DNA of 64,000 nucleotides, taken from assembly GCA_047495785.1 (NCBI GenBank), contig JBLDXI010000042.1, forward strand, positions 1,488,001 through 1,552,000, written 5' to 3'. Of this stretch, positions 23,059-32,923 are shown piece by piece (position 1 is the first letter of the stretch; each line of letters starts with the position of its first letter). The notes under the pieces were generated by a model. It did no database searches. It was not told the origin of the DNA and saw nothing but the letters and a program-made list of their open reading frames with translations. Made by a program: the position numbers and the translations under genes. The DNA is from Lepidodermella squamata (taxonomy: Eukaryota > Gastrotricha).

Positions 23059-24354
23059 GGGTGCGTTCAAAAAGTCTCAGAGCTTCAGAACGCAGTTCTT
23101 TCAGAATTACTCGATAATTGCGTTTTTTAATGTTCAGAGCGGTTTTTCGCATTGTTTAGTTTCAGAGGAAAGGGACACAGGTTCTCTTGATTACGCTTTC
23201 AGGCAATTTTTTAATGCTCAGAACGTTCAGTGAGGGACAAGCATTGTTCGAAGTTTCGGACTGCTCGAGCAGTCTGAAACTTTCCCTGATTACTCACGTG
23301 CGTCATGATTAGTCACAATGGTTTGATATGAATTTTATTTTTATCAATTTTTTGACGGCAAAGCGTTTATACGTCTGCAAAGTGGGAAAATTATTCGGAA
23401 ACCTTGCGGAACACCTCGGAACAACTCTCTACGGCATATTTTGAGCCAACGATCTAGCTCACAGCTATTAAGATAAAATTTTCAAGTTAGAATAAATATA
23501 TTTTTCAAGTTAATCAATGCAAACAAAATAGCACGCAAAATGCCGGCTTATGAAAGGTCATTTCTACTAGCTATTAAAAATTTATCAATTTTCAAGTTTG
23601 AATACCTAAATGAATTTTTTTAATTAATCAATGCAAAAAATAGCACATGAAATGCCGAATGGTACCACTTCTTCCTTTCCCCTTTTTCAGGAAAGCACAT
23701 AAGGCTCAGGTCAATTTTTTATTTTTCTATTCCAAAAATTGAAAATTAAATTAAAAAATTAAATTAAAAATTTTGGGCGGCATCACACATTTTCGATTTC
23801 ACAACTGCTAATTTTCGAAGCTTTCCCAAATCATTTTGAAAAATACTTTTACTTTTATCGGGAGGGTGATAGCTGCAGCTTTCAATTTAAAACCAAGAGT
23901 CGTTTGATGAACAATTCCCAAAAACTCATTCAGATCGAGACCGATTCCAAACTTTCTCGCAGAATGTATAATTTATGCCGATAAAATCGCGGCGACACTG
24001 TGGAGGTCTAGATTCTAGATTGTCCTCTATCGTCGAAAACCGAAAAAACGGGTTGAAAATCACTCGACAATCCGATAGGTTGCTTTGATTTGCCTTTTGG
24101 AGGGAAATTATTACAAAAATTTTCCAAAAAAATCAAAATTGAAGAGAGACTGTTGGGCGCTAATTCCTAACAATTTTCCCACAATTTATTGCAATATTTA
24201 AAAAATTTCCCGAGGTGAATATGCTTTCCGCGTTAGACTGCGATACAAAGAATTAAAAGTTAAAGTTTCGTTGAAACACTATTGCGCAATGAGAGAACAA
24301 TGCCTGTAATTAAGAATGCGCATTCAGTGGCGCTGAGACTTTTTGAACACACCC
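23059..24354. mobile_element. Decayed terminal-inverted-repeat transposon, about 1.3 kb
   Basis: The left end GGGTGCGTTCAAAAAGTCTC (23059) and right end, read from the other strand, GGGTGTGTTCAAAAAGTCTC (24354) match with one difference, and the match runs a few bases further in. The size equals a mariner element, but no transposase frame survives. The exact target duplication is unclear (GTA flanks both sides). Inside, a block of about 75 bases is repeated at 23482-23552 and 23598-23661 (both contain AATCAATGCAAA and AATAGCAC). Confidence 0.65.
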
Positions 24355-24359
24355 GTAGG

Positions 24360-24960
24360 GAAAGCAATAAAATGTTGTTTACGATTTGGCTTAAGGAGGC
24401 CCTACACAACGGTTATTCGATTGCGAATCTGGAGCATTATTCAACTTTTTTTTCGGACGGTCTCATTAATTAATGGCATCATACGAATGCTGTTTGTTTC
24501 GGGTCGTAAATTTGAAAAATCACAGATTCCACTTCGTCATTTATTCATTCTACGACCTCTCATCTCTCCTTCTGTTTTACGAATAATGAGGTCATTGAGA
24601 GCACCTCAGTGCATTTATATAATATAGGCGGATTTTACGAACAACGGAGCCATTTGTTAGCTGCCACATGTTGCCACATCTATCACGTTAAAATAGACAG
24701 CCACATTTACTGTTTGTTTGCTTTATTTCTTAAGCATAAACATTTTCAATTATGTATCAATGAGAACTGCGTACAATTTTTGCTAATGAGCTCATTCGAA
24801 TATGTTATAGCCAAGAAATTACAAAAATTGCGTCAATTTTTTGTCTGCCCTGGAGTGAATGATTTTCTGCGGCGCCACTTTGAGATCGCGTGCTCTGTTT
24901 TTTGTCATCGCCATTCAAGTCTGATTTGCGTGACCAGTATTGTTTCGCGACTGAGCTTTA
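24360..24960. other. Upstream region of the first zinc-finger gene
   Basis: No supported gene. Probably contains the promoter of the zinc-finger gene starting at 24967. Confidence 0.4.
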
Positions 24961-24966
24961 TCTACA

Positions 24967-26276
24967 ATGACTTCTTTTTCTTGCTTTGCCACAATGAAGC
25001 CTTGTAAAAAAATGAATGACAACAGCGATGATATGCCATTGGATTTTTCTAAGAAGACTGCTTCGAAGCCTGTCATCCTTTCGATTAAATCAACAGCGCC
25101 ACCATTGAATCCTGTACCAGCTTTACCTCGTCTACCCCCGAATTTCGCCCCGAACCAGGTTCCTGCGTTCTACTTCCAGCCAAACTTCCGGCCTAACTTC
25201 ACCCATAATTTGCAAAATGTCAGGATTATTGGGCCATACAGCGGCAATAATTATCCGATAATCGAAAATCAACCTCGTATTATTGGGACAATTCCACAAG
25301 AGGCTTTAATAGCTAATGTAAGTGGGTTTTAATTTTTAATTCTAAATCTAAAACTTGAATTTTAATTTAATGTGCCTAGGCTCCGGTTGAAAATGTCTAT
25401 CCTGCTGCAGGAGGAATTGCGAAAAAATCAGTGAGTTCAATTTTGAATATTGTTCCATAATTCCCATTCTGGAGAAAAGGTTGAGATAGCAATAGCGCTG
25501 GAGTTAAAATTAAGATTCGGATTAGAGTTGAGAATAAGGTAGGTTAGGTTTAGGTTTAGGTTTAGGGTTAGGGATCAGGTTCGGAGTGAGCTGGACTTGG
25601 GGTTAGGCTTAGACTCAAATTGCACGAGGACCAAAAATTGGGGAAAATTATTCTAGTTGGCTGGAATCCTTATAGAAGGTTCCTTGTGCGCCTCGAATTC
25701 TCGAACCTGATTTACTAATTTTACTCATCTTTTCAGAAATTCGGCTTTGTATGTGAGTACTGTCCCAACCCAAGGGCTTACTCCTCGCAAGGCGGCCTGC
25801 GAAATCACGTGACCAAGTTCCACAGCGATCAAATGCCTTATGCCTGCTCGATATGTTCGAGGCGATATGAAACGCCCCAAACACTGAGACGGCACACTCT
25901 ACGGCATGAAGTCTCCGCCCTTAGCAACGGCAATAATTTCAGTCAAGGCCCAACAGCTGAGCCGATCGACAGCCCGTTACCGCTGTATTCCACCAGCGAA
26001 TACCCGTCTCAGTTTGTGTTCCCAGATCGAGCTGCGTCCTCGGCATCTTTCGACCGTGAAGCTTCAGTCACGCCGTATCGACAAATGGAAACGCCCGTTG
26101 AATCAGCTCAAGATCAGGCAAATGTCGCTTGTTCAATGTGTGGAACGAGTTTTGATACCGAAGACATGTTGCGACTTCACGTTATCACCTTCCACGCTGT
26201 TCTGGAGGGCAATGATGACTACGACGTCTACTCGGAGGCTAATAACGAAATGGCTAATTTGATTGACAAAGTTTGA
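24967..26276 (+). CDS. C2H2 zinc-finger transcription factor with a CtBP-type motif, copy 1
   Basis: Three exons: 24967-25317, 25380-25430 and 25737-26276, all phase 0. The N-terminal part is Pro/Asn-rich and carries MPLDFSKK, close to the PxDLS motif that binds the corepressor CtBP. Exon 3 encodes three C2H2 fingers: CEYC...HVTKFH, CSICSRRYETPQTLRRHTLRH (split here for length: CSIC with H-x3-H ending TLRH) and CSMC...HVITFH. It is likely a nuclear DNA-binding repressor. AATAAA lies near 26361. Two related copies follow downstream. The start at 24967 is the first in-frame ATG; a later Met (MNDNSDD) could also be used. Confidence 0.78.
25539..25575 (+). repeat. Telomere-like TTTAGG repeat in an intron
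   Basis: Degenerate units TTAGG, TTTAGG (three times), GTTAGGG in an intron of the zinc-finger gene. Too short and mixed to identify the genome's telomere motif. Confidence 0.55.
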
Positions 26277-26646
26277 TTGATTTTCCGTCTAGAATTCATA
26301 ACAGTTTGCGTTTGATAATTCAAGTCCTTGTATGTTGCATTGTAATGTGAGAATTAGCTAATAAAAGTGGTGATTCACGTCGTCAGTTCAATTTTTGACC
26401 TAGGTTTGACCCAGCGAGAAAAAAATAATTAATTAAATGGAAGCACGCGTAAAACAATCAATTAATTAGCGATGAAGCCTGGAAAGCGACAGAACCAAAT
26501 TCAATTTTGTAGCATTGTTCGATATCCCATTATTTGTGTGATAAATTCTCGTTTTCCGTCTTGTGTCGAATTTTCGATTTTTCTATCATTTTATACAGAT
26601 TCTTGAACAATCGCATTTCTTGGCAGCCGGTGTCAATTTCACTAGT

Positions 26647-26662
26647 GCTGTCACGTGACAGC
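26647..26662. promoter_or_regulatory. 16-base perfect palindrome with CACGTG E-box, copy 1
   Basis: GCTGTCACGTGACAGC is a perfect palindrome, repeated exactly at 28899-28914 in the other duplication unit, and lies about 1 kb before each zinc-finger copy. CACGTG is the classical bHLH site. Regulatory function is inferred. Confidence 0.4.
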
Positions 26663-27763
26663 CTGTTGTTGTCAGTTTTGGAAAAAATCAGACGATTGTA
26701 GTTGTACGTCGCAGTAGCACGTGCGAATAATTTTGTTATTTTCAAACAATTTCTTACGACTCATTCATACTAGCGGCGTTCTTGTTGTTTTCATGGCTGT
26801 TATATACTTTTCATAACACAGCCTTATAGTTCATCAATGCGTCAACTGCCAGCTGATTCATCATCTGCATGAGTAATATCAATATGGAATCGACGAATGA
26901 GGTGGCTGAAGTTGATATTTAATTTCCGTCGCCTCGCAGCCTGACTGTGAATCAGCTGGCTATATGGCGCTCCAGTATCATGTTTTCTTTCTTCTTTATC
27001 CTCATCAACAAACATTGCATTGGTGAATCCTCCTTAATTCTTCCATAAATGATGAAAAAAATGTCCCTACAAAATTAGCTCCTCTCCTAAATATTTCTTC
27101 AGTTGCTGCCAACTTGCAGATCCCCGCTTCCCCTAGAAAAGTGAGCGAGGAGAAATTTTTTGCCCAAATTGAGTTATGAGCTCCTCAATTTTTGGTGTGA
27201 AAAGCTAGAAAAGCTGACCAACAAGTTGATCCATTGGTTGAAAATCAGAGGCCGAGCCAGAGCGCCTGATGGGAGGACTGTTTAGTGCGTTTATCCTGCT
27301 TTAAAGACATCTGCTTTGAAGGGGGTCCACAGTGCGTGATTTTTGACCTCGGCGTCTCACCAAACTTAAAATCAGCTAGAAATCACGCGGCAGGAACATG
27401 TTTATTAACCGTTGCGCCAACAAGCGAATACTAGGTGATGCCACGTAGCAATCGCGTGCCCATCCGCTCTATTTTTATCGCGTCTTTTTATGTAAAAACA
27501 GTGCGTGAATTTTTTGGTAAACTATCACGCACTCCATGCGCATTCGATTGACGCCAGGTCGATTGTATACGGACAAAACAAAACCAGGCCTGTTATTTTC
27601 CGAGAAAGTAAACAATCTTGATAATTCTAAACTGTTCCTTCTAAAAATCAACAATATATAAAATTTTCAGGCAAGAACCAGAACATCAATTATAATTTTG
27701 AAATAGGTTGTTTGTCCCATGGTCAGTAAACTTTGGAGTGTTTATTGCAAGAGTTAATTTAAA

Positions 27764-28068
27764 ATGGATATCAGTCATTCGTCGCCGTTGGATTTAAGGC
27801 GAAAGAATTCTACAAAGGCAACAATTATTTCGATTACTACGATAGCTCCATGGGCTCTCGATGTAAAATTTCCGAACCCAGCACCAGATCGACTTACAAC
27901 TTTCAAACCGATTTCCAGATTTAAATTCCCATTCCAATCGTCGACTTCCAGTTACAGAAGATTCTTCGCCGTTACCGGTAAAACTTGATTCTCATAGCTT
28001 GGTATCATTTCTTATCTTTAATTTGTTTAGGATAATCCTTTTTTCCCTCTTGCGATGCAAATTTGAAG
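27764..28068 (+). pseudogene. Zinc-finger gene copy 2, truncated before the fingers
   Basis: Exon 1 (27764-27976) is nearly the same as that of copy 3: SSPLDLRRKNSTKATIIS and the following region align. The start of exon 2 (GATGCAAATTTGAA) is present near 28055. The sequence then runs into an unrelated dispersed repeat at about 28070, and no finger codons remain. The N-terminal part with the PLDLRRK motif could still be made as a short protein. Confidence 0.7.
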
Positions 28069-28069
28069 A

Positions 28070-28225
28070 TCATTTTTAGAGGTTTAGGAGCGTGTTTCAG
28101 TTGGAAATCTTCCACATTTTCTCGCTTCGCTCGCTTTTGTGTTAAAATGAATAGTAATTTCCACAAATACAGCAACACATTTTTTTCCATCTATGGCAGC
28201 TCCGAGATCCAAGATCGCACCCTGA
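28070..28225 (+). repeat. Dispersed repeat C, copy 1
   Basis: Shares TTTCTCGCTTCGCTCG, GCGCG/GCGTGTTTCAGT and AAGATCGCACCCTGA with 52.42-52.56 kb, and its end (CTGGCAGCTCCAGGATCC-like) with 35.30-35.34 kb. Its left edge is the breakpoint that truncates zinc-finger copy 2. Confidence 0.6.
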
Positions 28226-28659
28226 ATTTGAGGCACACGTCAAACAATTAATGACGTTTAATAACGAAACAGCCTGGAGAGCAAAAGAACCAAATTAAAT
28301 TTCTTAGTATTAATCGACACCAATCATTTTGTTGGGATAAATTCTCGTCTTCTGTCCTCAACAGCATCGATCATAGGTCAACATCAGCGAAATTTTCAAT
28401 TTCAATACAGTTGCACTGTAAAAATCTGAGGCTATATAGCCTCTAAAATGCTCACGTATATACCCAGTGATCCGACTAAGTCCAGCTCTGAAGGTTTCAA
28501 AATCAAAATCGAGCATTTTGAGCCCAAAATTTGCAAATCAACTGGGGGGACCCTTACGTTTTTCAGAAATTTTTGGACGCCAGGGGGTTCTCCCCCGTTC
28601 TCGGAACACTGTATATACCCCTATAGGACCTCCTATTTAAAAAAACTGTTCCTCCCGCC

Positions 28660-28812
28660 ATAGAGCGAAGTTGGACCTCGGAACTGGTAGGGACTAAAAA
28701 AATCGGCATAAGGGTCCTCCTTTTGGTCTGTGATTGAGCCCACCGTACGGACCGCCGAAACTGGTAGGGATCATCCCTACCATCCCTAGCGATACTTCGC
28801 TCTCTGCCTACA
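28660..28812 (-). repeat. Dispersed palindrome-bearing repeat B, copy 2
   Basis: Inverted match of 14.64-14.80 kb, including CCATAGAGCGAAG and the GGTAGGGATCATCCCTACC hairpin. Confidence 0.6.
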
Positions 28813-28898
28813 GCTAAATAGCCACTGTGCTAAATACTAACGTCTGCATAGCAACAGTTTTTATACAGTGTGGATTATCGAACATTCACGCCTTTGGT

Positions 28899-28914
28899 GC
28901 TGTCACGTGACAGC
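28899..28914. promoter_or_regulatory. 16-base palindrome with CACGTG E-box, copy 2
   Basis: Identical to 26647-26662 although flanking bases differ between the units. Confidence 0.4.
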
Positions 28915-29917
28915 CTGTTGTTGTCCCATTTGGAAAAAAAATCAGACGATTGTATTTGTACGTCGTAGTAGCACGTGTGGGTGATTTTGTTTTTATTGCA
29001 GACAATTTATCGCTGTTTCTGTCATTTATTTTTCTATTTGTTTATTTGCCGCGGTCATGTTGTTGTTACTGCGCTTATACTTTTAATTAAATAGCCTTAG
29101 CGTGGTATATCAATGCGCCAATTGCCAGCTGATTAATCATCTGCCAGTAGTAGTGATCGTAGTAATATAAATTCGGACGCGACGAATGAGGTGACTGAAA
29201 TTTATATTTATCATCCCCGGTCTCAAGCCAACATGATGAATCAGCTGGCTTTGGGTCCCCCAGCCTCATGTTTTGTTTTCAGTAGATCAACCCCAGATAC
29301 TTATATCCACCTATTATACCTATTATGGGTAGAAATGAAGGATTCTTCTTAATACTTGGTACTTTTTAATGAGCTCCGCGAAATTTAATGAAAATTTACA
29401 TTTGGACATTTATCTCGTGTTCTCGTGTTCAACCTAAAATTTACTTAACTATAAATATTTTGTATAATTTGAGCAACTAATAGGAATTTGTTTTCATTTT
29501 CTTTTTTTAGTCTCATCAGGCTTGATGGTGCGTGATTTTTGACCTCGGTGTCTCACCAGGTTTTGGGTGCTTAAAATCACGCAACGGAAAAATGTTTGTT
29601 AATGGTATGTTTATTAGCCGCTGCGCCAACAAGCGAATATTAGGTGATGCCACGTAGCAATCGCGTGCCCAGCCGGTCTATTTATATCTCTTCCTGTTTA
29701 TGTTATGGTAGTGCGTGAATTTTTTGTTAAACGCACTCAACATTTTTCAATCTGCATTATACGATTTGATGCCAGTTAGATTTATACTTTATACGGACAA
29801 ACAAAAATCAAGCATCTCTTTAATTATTTTTATTTACTTATTTTTTTACGAGAAAGAAAACAGACCGAAAATTATAAAAATATTGATTCTTTCCACTCTA
29901 GGAATACATTTTTAGCT

Positions 29918-30587
29918 ATGGATATATGTGGTTCGACACCGCTGGATTTAAGGCGGAAGAATTCTACAAAGGCAACAATTATTTCGATAACTACGATAGC
30001 TCCATGGGCTCTCGATGTAAAATTTCCGAATCCAGCGCCAGATCGACTTTCAGCTTTCAAACCGATTTCCAGATTTCAATTCCCATTCCAATCGCCGGCT
30101 TTCAATTATGAAGATTCTCCGGCGTTACCGGTAAAATTTGATTCTCTTGGTGATTCGCATATATCATTCTTACCTTTAATTTTTCTAGACTAATTCTTTT
30201 TCTCCCCCTTGCGATGCAAATTCGGAGGTACCGCTTAATTTCGTTTCTCCAAATAGCGAAGATTTTCAACAAATAAAATTCGTTTGCGAGCTTTGTCCTA
30301 ATCGAAAGGTATATACATCACGCAGCGGTTTCCGGCATCACGTCAGAACGCGCCATGTTGAGAAATTCACCGTCACCTGCTTCACCTGTTCGAAGCGGTT
30401 CAACAACGCGTCTCAACTTAACAATCACGCTTTTGAACACAAAATCCGAACATCGAACTCGACTAAGCGGCGGACGACAGCTTCTCAGTTGAACACTTCG
30501 CCTAAAGGTTCTCTTAACTCTGAGATTTCTTCCCCAGGTCGAGTTTCTCTCATCTCATCCTATGATGAATTCATTAAGGTGGATTAA
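29918..30587 (+). CDS. C2H2 zinc-finger transcription factor with a CtBP-type motif, copy 3
   Basis: Two exons, 29918-30130 and 30189-30587, phase 0. The N-terminus holds TPLDLRRKNS, close to the CtBP motif PxDLS. Exon 2 encodes two C2H2 fingers: CELCPNRKVYTSRSGFRHHV with RTRH closing, and CFTCSKRFNNASQLNNHAFE followed by H. The third finger of copy 1 is absent. The C-terminal tail is Ser/Thr-rich and ends FIKVD. AATAAA at about 30660. Probably a nuclear DNA-binding regulator; exon order is conserved with copy 1 except that copy 1 has an extra 51-base exon. Confidence 0.78.
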
Positions 30588-30599
30588 AGCAAATTGACA

Positions 30600-30915
30600 G
30601 ATTTATTTTGTGGTTCAAATTTGTTGTAAGAACTTATATTCACAGGTCTGTGGAATGAAAAAATAAAGGTTTCTTGCTTACACTTTTTCCGTGTTTCATT
30701 TGCTAAACTTGCTAATTCTCGACACATCGGCTGAAAAATAGGGGGAATTTCATACTTTCATCAAACTAAAATATTAAATTACCCAAACATTATCAATGAA
30801 TAATTTGATTTTTTATCTTTTTACGCCTCAAATAAAGCTCTCAGCTAAGTAGGAATAATTTACTGGTCCGTTATCACCCATTGATACCGGAGCCGCAGGA
30901 TTTTGACCCGTTTCC
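30600..30915. other. Intergenic, no gene seen
   Basis: Spacer between zinc-finger copy 3 and the carboxypeptidase promoter. Confidence 0.4.
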
Positions 30916-30918
30916 CTC

Positions 30919-31015
30919 GAGATAATTAGATAAAGCTAACTGGCATTCTTATCTCAGCTATTACGGCTCACTATCTCTTCCGAGGCCCTATCCGGTCCAA
31001 GATAAGGAATAAATA
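30919..31015 (+). promoter_or_regulatory. GATA-site cluster and TATA-like box before the carboxypeptidase
   Basis: WGATAR-type sites occur at 30920-30925, 30928-30933, 30949-30954 (reverse), 30971-30976 (reverse, CTATCT) and 31000-31005. AATAAATA at 31007-31014 lies about 55 bases before the ATG. Dense GATA sites are known for intestine genes of nematodes and midgut genes of insects, which suits a digestive protease. Confidence 0.6.
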
Positions 31016-31067
31016 CAGCTCTCAGCAATTCCATAACGCCAGTCCAGTCTTCTCAGTTCACGGAATT

Positions 31068-32513
31068 ATGAAGTCTTTCGTCGCTCTAGCTCTTTTTGCC
31101 CTCGTTGCCTGTAATGTGGACGCCCTTCACCGCAGGAAGGCCGAGCCACGTCTCACCCCTCAGGGTGCGGAGAAAGCTCGCGTTAAGGACGACCCAGGCC
31201 AGACCCTCTTCCTAACGCCCTACATCAAGAGCGGCCAGCTCGCCCAGGCTAGAGCATTGTCTGTCGTTGAGCCGCTTATCCCCAACTACTCTGGAAATGC
31301 CGGATACATCACTGTCGATGATGCCACTGGATCGAACATGTTCTTCTGGATGGTGCGAACCCCGAAGAATAACGGAAGCGCCCCGCTTCTTTTGTGGCTC
31401 CAGGGTGGACCAGGCGCCTCGTCGATGTTCGGCCTTTTCGTAGAGAACGGCCCGTTCAAAGTCGACGCGAACATGAACGTCTCGCCGCGAGATATCCACT
31501 GGACAAAGGATTACAACATGATTTTCATCGACAACCCAGTCGGCACCGGGTTCTCGTTCACGCAAAGCGAAGCTGGTTACCGGGTCGACGAGGACGGCGT
31601 CGCTGATCACCTGTACAAGTTCTTCCAGCAATTCTACACGCTGTACACCGACCTTCAAAGCCAGCCTTTCTACGTATCTGGCGAGTCATATGCTGGCAAA
31701 TACGTCCCGGCTTTGGCGGCGAAGTTGGCTCAAATGGAGCAGATCAACAAGGTGTTGGGCCGAGCTTCACCCATCCCGAAATTGGCGGGAGTTTTGGTTG
31801 GAAACGGGCTGTCGGACCCGCAGACCATGCTGGCCCCTAATGCAGATCATTTGTACAGCTTGGGTCTTTTGGACGAGGAACAGCGCGAATATTTCCAACA
31901 GCAAACCGATCTAGCTGTTGATTATATGAAGAATCAAAACTACGCCGCTGCGTTCCAGATTTTCGACTATTTAATCAACGCCGATTTCTACCCGTACCCC
32001 TCGTACTTTGCCAATGCTTCGGGTTGTACCGATTACTTCAACTTCCTGCTGTGTAGACAAGCCCCGCCAGAGTTCAACTACTACGTCCCGTTTTTGCAGC
32101 TCAACTCAACTCGAAAGGCTATTCATGTAGGCAATCAGCCTTATGCTGATCAATCTTCGGTTGTTGAGAAGCATTTGATCAATGGCGATATCATGAATTC
32201 AGTCCGAGATAGGGTTGAGTACCTTTTGACCCAGACCAGCATTCCTATCCTGTACTACTCCGGTAATTTGGACCTGATTGTCCCAACAATGGGTACTGAC
32301 AACTTTTTGCGGTCGCTGAACTGGCCGTTTTCTGAGCAGTGGCTTCATGCGAATCGAACAATCTGGGCCGATTCTGATAATGAGGCGTTTGCTTACTCGA
32401 CCACTGTTCAAACGCTGTCGTTCGCCATCATCCGCAATGCTGGCCACATGGTGCCGTACGACCAGCCGGAGAGTGCTTACCTCATGGTTCGCAAATTTAT
32501 CAGCGGAATTTGA
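31068..32513 (+). CDS. Secreted serine carboxypeptidase (S10 family, CPVL-like)
   Basis: A single 481-residue frame with no intron. A signal peptide (FVALALFALVACNVDA) is followed by a propeptide and LFLTPYIKSGQ, typical of vitellogenic-like carboxypeptidases. The oxyanion block LLLWLQGGPGASS is present. The triad is Ser207 in GESYAGKYVP, Asp402 in GNLDLIVPT and His460 in NAGHMVPYDQP. Length and motifs match intact S10 enzymes, which remove C-terminal residues in lysosomes or gut. A cytosine-thymine tract and CAG end 12 bases before the ATG and could be a trans-splice acceptor. AATAAA near 32585. A mariner element has inserted about 180 bases after the stop, and a truncated near-identical copy lies at 44.9 kb. 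Confidence 0.92.
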   Translation: MKSFVALALFALVACNVDALHRRKAEPRLTPQGAEKARVKDDPGQTLFLTPYIKSGQLAQARALSVVEPLIPNYSGNAGYITVDDATGSNMFFWMVRTPKNNGSAPLLLWLQGGPGASSMFGLFVENGPFKVDANMNVSPRDIHWTKDYNMIFIDNPVGTGFSFTQSEAGYRVDEDGVADHLYKFFQQFYTLYTDLQSQPFYVSGESYAGKYVPALAAKLAQMEQINKVLGRASPIPKLAGVLVGNGLSDPQTMLAPNADHLYSLGLLDEEQREYFQQQTDLAVDYMKNQNYAAAFQIFDYLINADFYPYPSYFANASGCTDYFNFLLCRQAPPEFNYYVPFLQLNSTRKAIHVGNQPYADQSSVVEKHLINGDIMNSVRDRVEYLLTQTSIPILYYSGNLDLIVPTMGTDNFLRSLNWPFSEQWLHANRTIWADSDNEAFAYSTTVQTLSFAIIRNAGHMVPYDQPESAYLMVRKFISGI

Positions 32514-32696
32514 AATGATACCGAATAGAGGAAGAACACAAGTACATTCATCGTGTTTGATTTTATTGGAAATTAATGTGCTGAAATAAATTGAATAATT
32601 TGAATGCGACTTAATTTGTACAGTGTGTAATTTTTCTTTCGACTTTCGATGTAAAAACCTCAGATAAAGTGTGTCCAAGAAATGTAGGTTGAAGTA

Positions 32697-32732
32697 CAGT
32701 GTGTCCGTCAAATAATATGAGCCTATATATAG
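32697..32732 (+). repeat. Left terminal inverted repeat of the mariner element
   Basis: Pairs with 35085-35120 with two mismatches; the outer 25 bases are identical. Confidence 0.88.
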
Positions 32733-32923
32733 CCTTTTAATTGCGTCTGTTCACGAGTCGTGCATGAGGCAAAAAAAATGCAGCACTGAATGATAGTAAA
32801 GCTGTTGTTGCTTCTTGCTGGAATAATATCAATTGTTGCTTCACCAAAGTTTGTATTATTCAATCAAAATAAAGAGTATTTTTCAGAACGAAAGAATTTG
32901 CCTCAAGATATTGTAGTCAAAAA

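Larger units (their letters stand above)
26465..28068 (+). repeat. Tandem segmental duplication, unit A
   Basis: Aligns with 28255-30220 through several long blocks: the E-box palindrome, CAATGCGTCAACTGCCAGCT, the block at 27333-27500 and the first exon of a zinc-finger gene. Unit B has an extra 0.5 kb insertion at about 28370-28890. The duplicated segment therefore is one zinc-finger gene plus its upstream spacer. Confidence 0.7.
28255..30220 (+). repeat. Tandem segmental duplication, unit B
   Basis: Second copy of the 26465-28068 unit. It includes the E-box palindrome (28899-28914), the shared spacer blocks and exon 1 of zinc-finger copy 3. An insertion at about 28370-28890 carries repeat B. 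Confidence 0.7.
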
